From Prochlorococcus marinus str. MIT 9215 (lineage in GTDB: Bacteria; Cyanobacteriota; Cyanobacteriia; PCC-6307; Cyanobiaceae), in the NCBI RefSeq assembly GCF_000018065.1, contig NC_009840.1:1178001-1242000 (forward strand): DNA of 64,000 bases. The letters are read 5' to 3'. Each line of letters starts with the position of its first letter. The stretch's first letter is position 1. This document shows, one piece after another, positions 36,476 to 45,331 of the stretch. Made by a program: the position numbers and the translations under genes. The notes under the pieces were generated by a model. The model saw only the letters and a program-made list of their open reading frames with translations, had not been told where the DNA came from and searched no databases.

Positions 36476-37268
36476 TTAATAAATATTTATCTTTATTAAG
36501 AAGTGATAGATATAAATCTTCAGAAAGATTAATAAGTTTTTTGATACTTATATTATTAAGGACATTTGATTCAAATTTCTTATCCGTAAGGTAATTAGAA
36601 GAAGAAATATGGCTTGGATGTAGTCTATCAATTGTATTTTCAAAATCGGATTTACCAAATTTACTTAAAAAAATCCTAATATACTTGTCAATCTTCTTTG
36701 TTTTTGAATTATTTTTATTATTCATAATATTCCTATTTTTAATTTTATTTAACTCATTTTTTATGCAGATAATTAAATCTTTATTAGCATTTTTATTAGA
36801 AATTAGATTATAAACTTTAACTATTACATTATCTAAATTATTGACTAACGCTTCATAAGGAAATCTAGTAATAATTTCTTCATTTTCACTTAAATAAGTT
36901 AACTGAGAAATATATTCCTTTAGAAAAACAATTGAATTCCTCTTATTTAAATAATATTTTCTATGAGCAGACAACAAAGCATCTTTAGGATTTCTGTAAC
37001 ATGAAAAAGTATGATTAAAGCGCATTAAAATTGATTCCTCAAGATTGTGAGTATGTATTATTGTGCAGTCAATAGATTTATCACTTGACATTTTTATCTT
37101 CGACTCTAAAAAAGCTTTACCTGGAGAATCGCAAAATATAGGGAAGTATGGATTTGAATAAATCTTCTCAACGGATAATCTTACAATATTAAAAAGAAGG
37201 GTACTGGCAGCTCTTTTCATACCACTAACAACAATACATTTAGTAATCTTTTGAGAAGTAGATTTCAA
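36459..37268 (-). CDS. PAPS-dependent sulfotransferase-like protein
   Basis: A 269-residue P-loop protein. The 5'-phosphosulfate loop is VSGMKRAASTLLFN with Lys18 and Ser22/Thr23. The 3'-phosphate motif is clear: Arg92 and Ser100 in YRNPKDALLSAH, spaced eight residues as in classic sulfotransferases. IHTHN is the strand before it, and LHPSHIS near the C-terminus may be acceptor-side. It would transfer sulfate from PAPS to a sugar hydroxyl; a CysQ-like PAP phosphatase is at 18408-19310. It overlaps the pyruvate-kinase-like gene, so they are likely cotranscribed. Confidence 0.78.
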   Translation of the reverse strand: MKSTSQKITKCIVVSGMKRAASTLLFNIVRLSVEKIYSNPYFPIFCDSPGKAFLESKIKMSSDKSIDCTIIHTHNLEESILMRFNHTFSCYRNPKDALLSAHRKYYLNKRNSIVFLKEYISQLTYLSENEEIITRFPYEALVNNLDNVIVKVYNLISNKNANKDLIICIKNELNKIKNRNIMNNKNNSKTKKIDKYIRIFLSKFGKSDFENTIDRLHPSHISSSNYLTDKKFESNVLNNISIKKLINLSEDLYLSLLNKDKYLLIEKNY

Positions 37269-37595
37269 TTAAAGATATCCTAAGATAAAGAAATAAGCTA
37301 ATATGATTTCTAGCAAAAAGTCAAGATTCAATTATTTAAGAAATTTCAATTAAAATCTAATCTGTAAAACTTTAAATTTATATTTTTTGTTTATAAACAA
37401 CACTAATTGTTTAAAGAATTAATTTTAAATATTGGGAATTACTTTAATTAAAGTTTATTTAGCTTTTTTCTTCATATAAATTATTTTAATTTTGAATTTT
37501 GCTTAAAGTCCAAAATTGTTCTTATAAGAATTAAATCAAAATTTGTGTTATTTTTAATATAATTAGATTTTTAATTTCTAAAAATTTAGGAGAGT
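37269..37595. other. Long gap before the small gene
   Basis: 327 bases, extremely AT-rich, with no open frame of note and no clear RNA gene. It is a divergent region between the sulfotransferase gene and the small gene at 37596, so promoters for both are expected here. An AGGAG ribosome-binding sequence lies at its right end (37588-37592). Confidence 0.5.
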
Positions 37596-37727
37596 ATGCC
37601 AGAAAACAATCAAAAAAATATCAAAATAAATTTCGTTACATCTTCTGAAGAATTAAAAACTTTATCTGAAGATGATACAAAAACAGTTTTCACTTTACTA
37701 GATAATACAATTTTCTTAGACTATTAA
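37596..37727 (+). CDS. Small 43-residue protein of unknown function
   Basis: A 43-codon frame beginning MPENNQKNIKINFVTSSEEL and ending NTIFLDY. The ribosome-binding sequence AGGAG stands four bases before the ATG, notably strong for this genome. The protein is acidic, with no helix long enough to span a membrane. It ends 67 bases before the initiating sugar-phosphate transferase gene, so both may be transcribed together. I do not recognise a family; the strong ribosome-binding site is the main evidence that it is translated. Confidence 0.45.
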   Translation: MPENNQKNIKINFVTSSEELKTLSEDDTKTVFTLLDNTIFLDY

Positions 37728-37794
37728 TGCTAAAAAGATATTTTAAACTATACGAAATCTTTTTATCTAAAAATATATTAATTAGTATTTAGAA

Positions 37795-39123
37795 ATGCTT
37801 TCAAATTATTTTAAAGCTAGAGAAACAACTTTAATTAGTTCCCTAATTGATTTATCGGTTGTAGTAATATTTTATTTTCATGAGATAGAGAGCAAATTAG
37901 TTTCGAACTTTAAACTTAATTTAGATTTTTTTTGTATATCAATAATTTGGATTTTGATAAGTTATGTATGTGGAAGATATTCAATAAATAATAAATACAA
38001 TTATGAAAAATTAATTTCTATATTTACGAAATATTTATTGTGTTTAGCCATAACGCTTACCTGCATTTTATTTATCAATTTATTTACCATAATTGCTAAA
38101 AATGAAATCACATATGCAAATAATTTTTACGAGATAATTTTTAAAATAAGTTTTATCAGCTTATTAATGCAAATTGTTTTTTTGAATTTTTATAAAAGAA
38201 AAAACAAAAAAAAAGTGAATATAGTCTTTTTGGGTAGATCAATTGAAAAAATAAAAATAATGCCTGATGAAAAAAACAAGTTAAAAGATTTAAATCTTAT
38301 TTCATTAAGCGAATATAAAGATGATAATCAGAAAAAATTATTTGAAATTGTAATTGATGAGGAAATAGATAATAAAGAAGAAATAAATTTTCTTCAAGAA
38401 ATGTCTTTAAAAAGGGTATTAATTTATCACCCTATCGATTTTGCTGAAAAGTATTTAAATAGAACATTAGTCGAATATTTAGATTGGCAGTATTTTAAAA
38501 AATCAAGTTTGCCCTCCTCCATAATTCCTTTGCAGTTAAGATTTAAGAGACTATGTGATATTTTTTTTAGTTTTTTCATAATAATTTCATCCTTACCATT
38601 ATCTCTAATAGTGATAATTCTTATAAAATTCGAAGATAACGGTCCAATTTTCTATAGCCAAATAAGAAATGGTTTTGACAATAAAACTTTTAAAGTTTAT
38701 AAGTTTAGGAGTATGAAAGTAAATTCCGAGCCAAATGGACCTCAATGGGCTAAAAATAAAGACAAAAGGATTACAAAGTTAGGAAATCTATTAAGGAAAT
38801 CTAGAATAGATGAATTACCACAACTTTTTAATGTAATAATTGGAGAAATGAGTCTTATTGGTCCAAGACCTGAAAGGCCAGAGATTGATAAAATGCTCGT
38901 TGAAAAAATAAATTTGTATTCATATAGATACTCAATTAAGCCAGGACTAAGTGGTTGGGCACAAGTTAATTATCCATATGGGGCATCTTTAGAAGATGCC
39001 AAAAATAAACTAAGTTTTGATTTCTTTTATATAAAGAATTATTCTTTGTTACTTGATTTATTAATTTTTTTTAAAACTATAAGAACTGTTCTTAATCTTT
39101 ATGGATCTGTCCCATATAAATAA
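37795..39123 (+). CDS. Initiating sugar-phosphate transferase (WbaP/WcaJ type)
   Basis: A 442-residue polyprenyl-phosphate glycosylphosphotransferase. Four N-terminal helices (residues about 12-135) and a Rossmann-like middle part precede the catalytic C-terminal domain (about 250-442). That domain has RFKRLCDIFFSFFIIISSLP, GPIFYSQIRNGFDNKTFKVY, KFRSMKVNSEPNGP, RKSRIDELPQLFNV with the DE pair, and LIGPRPERPE. These enzymes start glycan synthesis by moving a sugar-1-phosphate from a nucleotide sugar to undecaprenyl phosphate. This is the probable first step for the surface polymer encoded here. Confidence 0.92.
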   Translation: MLSNYFKARETTLISSLIDLSVVVIFYFHEIESKLVSNFKLNLDFFCISIIWILISYVCGRYSINNKYNYEKLISIFTKYLLCLAITLTCILFINLFTIIAKNEITYANNFYEIIFKISFISLLMQIVFLNFYKRKNKKKVNIVFLGRSIEKIKIMPDEKNKLKDLNLISLSEYKDDNQKKLFEIVIDEEIDNKEEINFLQEMSLKRVLIYHPIDFAEKYLNRTLVEYLDWQYFKKSSLPSSIIPLQLRFKRLCDIFFSFFIIISSLPLSLIVIILIKFEDNGPIFYSQIRNGFDNKTFKVYKFRSMKVNSEPNGPQWAKNKDKRITKLGNLLRKSRIDELPQLFNVIIGEMSLIGPRPERPEIDKMLVEKINLYSYRYSIKPGLSGWAQVNYPYGASLEDAKNKLSFDFFYIKNYSLLLDLLIFFKTIRTVLNLYGSVPYK

Positions 39124-39193
39124 GACAGAGATACAAATGACAAGGGCGGGGTGAATCAAAGATTTATAAAAAATATGTAAACTCTAAAGTCTA

Positions 39194-40099
39194 TTAAAAA
39201 TATGCTCCTTTCTCTATGCTATTTGGATCCTTAGGTTGATCAACCATTAAAGGAGATTCCCATGAATCCATATATTTTTTTATTGAAAAAGCATGTTCTT
39301 TTCGTGTCCATCTTTGTCCTTTAATACCGAATAACAATTGTAATGCCCCACCTAAATGTAATGCAGGTTTTTCTAAGAATACTTTAGAGTAGCAAGCAAG
39401 CGGAAACCCATATGCACCACAACCTGTCAGGCAAATATCGTAGTCAATTTTGCTCATTTTCTTTTGTATGTTATGCAGATTATTAATCCAAGAAGAGTTA
39501 AAAGTATCGATAGAATTTGCAAAAGTACCATATGGAGCTTTTATTACATCTAAAGATTTAAAATCAGGGAGAATCTTATTTAGATTTTTTATTTGTCCCT
39601 TCTTTAAATAATTTCTTTTAATTGTTTCTTTAAAAGGGGAAATAATTAAAACTTTTTTATTGAGAAGTAATGTTGACCATATTTCAGAGATAGACAAACA
39701 CTTTAATAAATTTAAGGATTCAAGATCTATAAAATTCCCACTAAATTTTGATACTGATGTTGCTTTTCTTAAATATGGTATAGGCCATACCGCCAATAAA
39801 TCACAATTATTTAATGCAAATAATTGTTCTGAAGCACATAAAATTGTAGTTAAAAAATCTCCTGGAAATACTCCTGATTCTTGTTCAGCCTCTTTCTCAA
39901 CACTTTGATCATAATATTTTGTAATTATATTTCCTATTACTAAAGACTCTGTAAAACCTAATCTACCAATTAAAAAAGGTGTATCTACATTTCTTAGTAA
40001 TGATTTAATTAGATGGATATCCTCTTTAATAGATGTTTTTTTATGTTTCTTAAGAAAATATTTTGTCCGTAATAATGATAAATGTGAAGTAATATGCAT
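39194..40099 (-). CDS. GT-D-fold-like glycosyltransferase, tentative
   Basis: A 301-residue protein. The visible pattern is FLIGRLGFTESLV near residue 42, LLAVWPIPYLRK, KKVLIISPFKETI, and near the C-terminus CLTGCGAYGFPLACYSK followed by PALHLGGALQLLFGIKGQRW. The R-x-G opening and the GxGxxG...GGxxQ segment resemble the GT-D fold glycosyltransferase families (DUF1792-like), often found in capsule loci. The match is by memory of pattern, not by alignment. It is minus-strand, 70 bases from the convergent sugar-phosphate transferase gene. Confidence 0.5.
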   Translation of the reverse strand: MHITSHLSLLRTKYFLKKHKKTSIKEDIHLIKSLLRNVDTPFLIGRLGFTESLVIGNIITKYYDQSVEKEAEQESGVFPGDFLTTILCASEQLFALNNCDLLAVWPIPYLRKATSVSKFSGNFIDLESLNLLKCLSISEIWSTLLLNKKVLIISPFKETIKRNYLKKGQIKNLNKILPDFKSLDVIKAPYGTFANSIDTFNSSWINNLHNIQKKMSKIDYDICLTGCGAYGFPLACYSKVFLEKPALHLGGALQLLFGIKGQRWTRKEHAFSIKKYMDSWESPLMVDQPKDPNSIEKGAYF

Positions 40100-40354
40100 A
40101 AAATTAAAAAATTAAAGTTTTAAATAAATTTATTAGATCATATTATTTTTAAGTAATTAATATCATATATGAATGTTGAGGATGAGATTTATTATAGAGG
40201 ATTCTCACCATATCAATTCCTATTTCCTTTTTTAAGATTTTTTAAATCTTAATAAGCTCCAAATCATTTATCCCTAAAAATTAAAATCTAATTATTAAAT
40301 TTTTCTATTTATAAAAAAAATGCCTTATGGTCTGTAGAAGAAATATTAAAAAAA
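40100..40354. other. Gap before the ABC exporter gene, possibly with gene remnants
   Basis: 255 bases. It holds a 27-codon frame at 40169-40252 (MNVEDEIYYRGFSPYQFLF at its start) and, at 40311-40382, a frame without start reading NALWSVEEILKKLN. Both could be debris of an old gene, but neither matches anything I know. An AT-rich hairpin AAGATTT-TTT-AAATCTT is at 40234-40250. Confidence 0.25.
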
Positions 40355-42112
40355 TTAAATATTTTTAAATTCAACCTTATTTGACTGAACATCAATTTTG
40401 AAGTCAAATAATTCACTTTCATTTTTATAACCGTGCAAAATCATAATGACAGATGTTTTTCTAAATTTTCTTTTAATTCTTGATAGTATTTTTTTTCTCA
40501 TAATTGTACTTACCCCAGATAGAGTTTCATCAATTATTAAAAATCTAGGTTTTTTTAATAAAGCTTTTGCAAGCAGAATTCTTTGCTTTTGACCACCGCT
40601 TAAAGTATTTGATGGTTTAAATAGGTATTCGTATGAATCTCTAGAACTCTTATCTTTTAATTCATTTTTTAAAGAGACCACATCCAAAATAGAATCTACT
40701 CTTTGTAAATTATCTAAATAATTTTTATCTTTTTCTAAGGATCCTGGATATTGGCCAAGAACGTTGAATAAAATTGGAGTATTTAATAGATTAATATCTT
40801 GATCAGCATAACCAAATAAAGACCAGTAATCTTTTATATTTAAATTTATTTCTTTAAGAGATTGCTCATTAAGGACTTTTACAGAAGATAAATTAATATT
40901 TTGTAGTTTTAATAAATTTTTCAATAGATAAGATTTACCTACTCCACTCTCACCAGTTAAAAAATACCATTTATTGGATAACAATTTAAAGCCATCTTTG
41001 AATGAAACTTTTTCTCCTTCTTTAAAAACCAAATTCTTTTTTAAAATAAATTCAATTGATATTTCATCATTTAATAAATTAGTCGAGTTTTTATTAGATT
41101 TAATTTTATCTTCAATAATATATTTTTTAAAATTAGCTATTTCTACAACTTGCTTAAAAGATTCTTTTTGACCTAGCATTTTATAAATACTTGCATATGC
41201 ACCTTGTAAGATAGGAAGCAACTTTTGGCATGAAAATGCAAGTACACTCGTAAGAGCAATTGAATCAGCTATAGATGTTTGATTTAGCAACAGCGGAACG
41301 AATCCAATAAGGATTATTAAAATTATTCCTAAAGCTTCAATAAAGAATTTAGGCGCAGTTGCCAAAGCATCATTATTTGATATTGCCATTCGATATTTTG
41401 TATCAGTTTCAATAAAATGTTTAACATATTCATTTTTTAAATTTAATAAATTAATGGATGCTGTATTAGATAAAGAGTCAAGGCTAATATTATATAAATT
41501 GCTTTGCATCTTTGGAATAACTTTGCCGTTTTGAGCAATTTTTTTTGTTAAAAAAAGAGATATAAATAAATACAATAAAGAAATTAATAATAAAAATATT
41601 ATTCCTCTTAATGGGAATAAGTAAATAACACTAATAATTATGGCTAGTGAAGAAAGTAAAGCTGAGAGTAAAGTAAAAAATGGAATCGCTATTTGTGCGG
41701 CAATAAAATCACACTTTGTTGAAATTGCGACAACAAACTTGTCAAGTGATACATCATTAAATATTTCAAGAGAACTATTTAATGGGGTTTCAAATATTGC
41801 TCTTGAATATAGTGTAGCTAATTTATATGAAAAGTTATTTGTAATAAAGATGTAAGCTGTTTTTACGAATGCATTTATGAAAATAAAAATTATAAAAAAG
41901 ACAATAAAATGAGCAGAATTTGATAAATTCAAACTAGAAATATTATCTACTATTTTTGGAATTAAAAGTATTGAAATAACTTCTACGGTTACAGACAAAA
42001 TTGTAAGTAATATGCACAAATAAAAACGAAATCTGTATTGATCATCTATGTATTGCTTTATAGGTAAATAATATTTATCAAAAAAATAAATTAGTTTATT
42101 AAGGTATTTCAT
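40355..42112 (-). CDS. ABC exporter, fused permease and ATPase (PglK/MsbA-like)
   Basis: A 585-residue half-transporter. Six helices lie in residues about 25-300; the ATPase follows with Walker A GESGVGKS (387-394), Q-loop in YADQDI, signature LSGGQ (504-508), Walker B FLIIDE (524-529) and the switch region HGY near 557. The His of the H-switch is present. It would act as a dimer. Close relatives flip lipid-linked oligosaccharides, so it may be the flippase for the polymer made here; no Wzx or Wzm/Wzt is in the window. The linker before the ATPase is short and variable. Confidence 0.85.
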   Translation of the reverse strand: MKYLNKLIYFFDKYYLPIKQYIDDQYRFRFYLCILLTILSVTVEVISILLIPKIVDNISSLNLSNSAHFIVFFIIFIFINAFVKTAYIFITNNFSYKLATLYSRAIFETPLNSSLEIFNDVSLDKFVVAISTKCDFIAAQIAIPFFTLLSALLSSLAIIISVIYLFPLRGIIFLLLISLLYLFISLFLTKKIAQNGKVIPKMQSNLYNISLDSLSNTASINLLNLKNEYVKHFIETDTKYRMAISNNDALATAPKFFIEALGIILIILIGFVPLLLNQTSIADSIALTSVLAFSCQKLLPILQGAYASIYKMLGQKESFKQVVEIANFKKYIIEDKIKSNKNSTNLLNDEISIEFILKKNLVFKEGEKVSFKDGFKLLSNKWYFLTGESGVGKSYLLKNLLKLQNINLSSVKVLNEQSLKEINLNIKDYWSLFGYADQDINLLNTPILFNVLGQYPGSLEKDKNYLDNLQRVDSILDVVSLKNELKDKSSRDSYEYLFKPSNTLSGGQKQRILLAKALLKKPRFLIIDETLSGVSTIMRKKILSRIKRKFRKTSVIMILHGYKNESELFDFKIDVQSNKVEFKNI

Positions 42113-42188
42113 ATTTATGTAATTTTCAAAGCATTATAAAATTTTTAATTTTATTATTGAATTAAACTTTATTCTCAATCATATCAAA

Positions 42189-43346
42189 ATGAGAAAAAAA
42201 TTTATAAATAAGATTAGAGCTAATATAAATATTTATACAAATAAAACATTTATAGGAAAATTAAGAAGAATCATAAAAAAGTTTTTAGGCTTTGGACCTT
42301 CTAGGTATCAAGAGTGGTCCATTGAAGATCTTGACGATGAAGTTCTTGATTTAGATGTAACATTGAAAGGTGAATTATTTTATAGAAAAAATCTGTGTAA
42401 ATTATCCATCCAAAATTACAAAAATTATATTTATAAAGAATTACCAAAGACAAAATCAAACCATTCTAATTCAACTAAGACTGTTAGTTTAGTAATAGGA
42501 GACTTAAGATCCTATGAATTATTTTCTTGTTGGATGAGTAAGACTGAAAAAATATCAAAAATATTTATTTATACTAATAAATCAACTTTTGACAAAATAC
42601 CAAAATTTTACAGAAAAATCATAGAAAAAAATTCAATAGATTTGAAATTTGCTGAGGAAGATAAAGATTATATTAATATTTGCACTAGCAAAAAAGTTGA
42701 AAGGGGAATTCACAAATTTCTTAAATTGAACAGAGCGATTCATCATTGGGAAAGAGAATGGATAAATAATAATATCGAAACAATATTTACATTAAGATCC
42801 GACATTGGTTTCTTGAATCCATTTCTGTTGGAAAATGCAATGGAGGATGGTTTTAAATTTTATGTTAGTAAAGGATCAATTATATCAAGATCAGATTTGA
42901 TCTATGCATTTAATATTGCTGATATTGATATTTTCAGAAATTTTATTGAAAAAATATTTTCATTTTATTTGAACGAAGATTGGATAAGATATCCATTTAA
43001 ACCAATTCATCCTAAATATATTATTCAATCAAAAGGAGGTGTTCGTATCGAATGGAATCAATTTCCCACAAAGTACATTGGAATTAATCCCAATAAATAT
43101 AATTTCTTTGAAAGATTCTCTTCTAATTACCATTTAGCTTTAGATGATTTTAAAAAGTTTGAAGAAATAAATAATAAAATGGACGCTAACGAGAGAAAGA
43201 TATTTTTTGGAGAGCTTACTTCTACTCGTTTTCAATCTTATAAATCATTTGCAAGTGAACGTAATTTTGCTGACTATTTATTAAGGAATGGCTTATTCGC
43301 TAAAAACTCAAATGAGCTTTTTTCTGGACCTATATTGAGAAATTAA
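42189..43346 (+). CDS. Glycan-cluster protein of unknown family
   Basis: A 385-residue soluble-looking protein with a very basic N-terminus (RKKFINKIRAN, then KLRRIIKKFLGFGPSRYQEW). The middle has TVSLVIGDLRSYELFSCW, ETIFTLRSDIGFLNPFLL and ISRSDLIYAFN, a layout that recalls WavE-like LPS proteins, where RSD is a conserved triplet. I cannot confirm this. It is the only plus-strand gene in this stretch, between the ABC exporter and FkbM genes. Its stop overlaps the FkbM stop by four bases. Confidence 0.45.
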   Translation: MRKKFINKIRANINIYTNKTFIGKLRRIIKKFLGFGPSRYQEWSIEDLDDEVLDLDVTLKGELFYRKNLCKLSIQNYKNYIYKELPKTKSNHSNSTKTVSLVIGDLRSYELFSCWMSKTEKISKIFIYTNKSTFDKIPKFYRKIIEKNSIDLKFAEEDKDYINICTSKKVERGIHKFLKLNRAIHHWEREWINNNIETIFTLRSDIGFLNPFLLENAMEDGFKFYVSKGSIISRSDLIYAFNIADIDIFRNFIEKIFSFYLNEDWIRYPFKPIHPKYIIQSKGGVRIEWNQFPTKYIGINPNKYNFFERFSSNYHLALDDFKKFEEINNKMDANERKIFFGELTSTRFQSYKSFASERNFADYLLRNGLFAKNSNELFSGPILRN

Positions 43347-44158
43347 CAATTTATTTTTAATTCATATAAATCTATTCCAGAGAAATTTCTTTTTGAAATA
43401 TAATTATTTTTAAGCCAGAGCAAATCAAGATCTTTACCAACATCTTCTTCAATTAAAATATTTTTAGGCTTTACACTAAAGTCAATATTTATTGTATTTA
43501 AGGCTAAGTAGCCCATACCTTCAATATCTATTTTTAAGACGTCACACCTACCAAATTTATTGATACAATTTTTTATCGCATTCTCCAAACTTACTATAGG
43601 AATTAGATTCTCCTTTTCAGAATCAGATATTTGCATATAACTATATCTAGAGTGATAGCCTTTTTTTAAAAAACCTTTTGAATTTCGAAGGCCAATTCCT
43701 TTTTTTTCTAAATAAAATCTTTTTTTACCAAATTCTCTTAATTGTATTCTAACTTTACTATTTAATTCTTCATTAGGTTCATATATATATACTTTAGAAT
43801 TTTTATTTTTTGACAAGAAGTATTTTGCACTAAGACCAATGTTGCCACCAAGGTCAAGGATTACTATTCCTTCTTTAGATTTTAGTTTATAACACTCCCA
43901 ACAAAATATTTCATTTAAAGTCCATCTATCGAGATCATTCCACAATATTACTTCAATATTTTGAGGTGAATTTATTATCTGGACTTTATCAGGATATTCT
44001 GTTGAAATATTTAAGATAAAATGCTTTATAAAGTCATTAAACCAATTTCTATAAACAAAGATACTTTTAAGATTCAGGATATAAGAATTGAAATTTCTTA
44101 ATTTAAATATCCTTTTAAGAGAAATTTTACAATTTCTAAAATTATTAGTTTTAATCAA
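43343..44158 (-). CDS. FkbM-family methyltransferase
   Basis: A 271-residue SAM-dependent O-methyltransferase of the FkbM type. Motif I is VILDLGGNIGLSAKYF (residues about 97-112), the acidic ribose-binding residue follows in VYIYEPNEELN, and FkbM-type CDVLKIDIEGMGYLAL comes later. Such enzymes methylate hydroxyl groups on sugars or polyketides, and are frequent in polysaccharide clusters. It lies 64 bases downstream of a GT4 gene on the same strand. Confidence 0.85.
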   Translation of the reverse strand: MIKTNNFRNCKISLKRIFKLRNFNSYILNLKSIFVYRNWFNDFIKHFILNISTEYPDKVQIINSPQNIEVILWNDLDRWTLNEIFCWECYKLKSKEGIVILDLGGNIGLSAKYFLSKNKNSKVYIYEPNEELNSKVRIQLREFGKKRFYLEKKGIGLRNSKGFLKKGYHSRYSYMQISDSEKENLIPIVSLENAIKNCINKFGRCDVLKIDIEGMGYLALNTINIDFSVKPKNILIEEDVGKDLDLLWLKNNYISKRNFSGIDLYELKINC

Positions 44159-44222
44159 TTTTATTAGTTCTTTATAAAGTAATTTATCATCTACTTAATT
44201 ATTCTTTAAATAATTTTAAAAA

Positions 44223-45308
44223 CTATAAATAAAAATTTTGAAAGATTATTTGTAGAATTTTCTTTGCATTTCTTTTCCAGCTATTCTGCAAGATAAAATT
44301 TTCAAAGTTAATCAATGGTTTTTGAGGATAAAGTTTTACAATTTTCAATATTTTTTTTGAAAAATCATTACTATCGACTGGGGAAAAATATATTGCATTT
44401 TCTCTACAAATTTCTTTTGTAGCGCCTCGATTAGAGGCCAAGACAAAACAATTACTCTTTAAAGCTTCAATTAAAGGGATACCAAATGATTCATAGAAAG
44501 AAGGAAATAAAAATAAATATGCTTTTTGATAAAGAATGGATAAATCTTTTGAAGGTAAATATTTTTTAACCACTAATTTTGCCCCACAAGAAAGAATTTC
44601 AGAATAATTTGAATCTAAACCAACTAAATAAATTGTCCAATTTTCTAGATTATCTACAATTTTTTCTCTAAATGTTTTTAAAAATAGTTTTGAATTTTTT
44701 TGTGCTGATGATCCACTAACACACAAAATTATTTTTTCTTTTTTAAATCTAATATTTTTGATATCAACTGTACTTGTGTTATAGATTACTTCTATATTAG
44801 GTTTTCTAAAATGAAAGAAATTAACAATTTTCAAAATATCATATTTAGCGAAATTTGAAACGGTAAAAATCACAGAAGAATTTTTTACTAAATAAAAAAA
44901 AGATAACATCAAATATATACGTCCCAATAATCGTCTTGGTTTATAAGAAAATGGCACCACAAAAGGAGATTGAAAATATGATACATCGTGAATAGTAGAA
45001 AAAGTTTTCGATTTTAATTTAGTAAATAGTGGTGATGTTCCAGAAGGAAAATAAATTACAGAATTCTCTTTTTTATTCAAAAAATTTGGGATTATAAAGT
45101 TGTACCAGAAAAATATATTTTTCGATGATAGCGTTTTAAAAGAAATATGATCAGGGCATCCCTCAAACTTATAATTATCCGAAGGAATTAATATCTCAAC
45201 TTTAATTTTTTTATCTAAGTCATTAAGATTTAATAAAATATTTTTAATATAATTTCCAATCCCCCTTAAAGGTGGTGCCAAAAACCAACCATCAATATAG
45301 ATTTTCAT
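44223..45308 (-). CDS. Glycosyltransferase family 4 protein (mannosyl-type)
   Basis: A 361-residue GT-B transferase. It starts KIYIDGWFLAPPLRGIGNYI (the RGIG acceptor loop), has FSTIHDVSYFQSPF in the N-domain, ILCVSGSSAQKNSKLFLKT at the inter-domain donor site, and the C-terminal signature LFPSFYESFGIPLIEALKS with the two glutamates. The R-G-I-G-x-Y form is common among mannosyl- and rhamnosyltransferases. It is located between fcl (23 bases upstream) and the FkbM gene, so it may use GDP-fucose or GDP-mannose; that is an inference. Confidence 0.88.
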   Translation of the reverse strand: MKIYIDGWFLAPPLRGIGNYIKNILLNLNDLDKKIKVEILIPSDNYKFEGCPDHISFKTLSSKNIFFWYNFIIPNFLNKKENSVIYFPSGTSPLFTKLKSKTFSTIHDVSYFQSPFVVPFSYKPRRLLGRIYLMLSFFYLVKNSSVIFTVSNFAKYDILKIVNFFHFRKPNIEVIYNTSTVDIKNIRFKKEKIILCVSGSSAQKNSKLFLKTFREKIVDNLENWTIYLVGLDSNYSEILSCGAKLVVKKYLPSKDLSILYQKAYLFLFPSFYESFGIPLIEALKSNCFVLASNRGATKEICRENAIYFSPVDSNDFSKKILKIVKLYPQKPLINFENFILQNSWKRNAKKILQIIFQNFYL

Positions 45309-45331
45309 TATTTAAAGTTGTATCATGTAAA

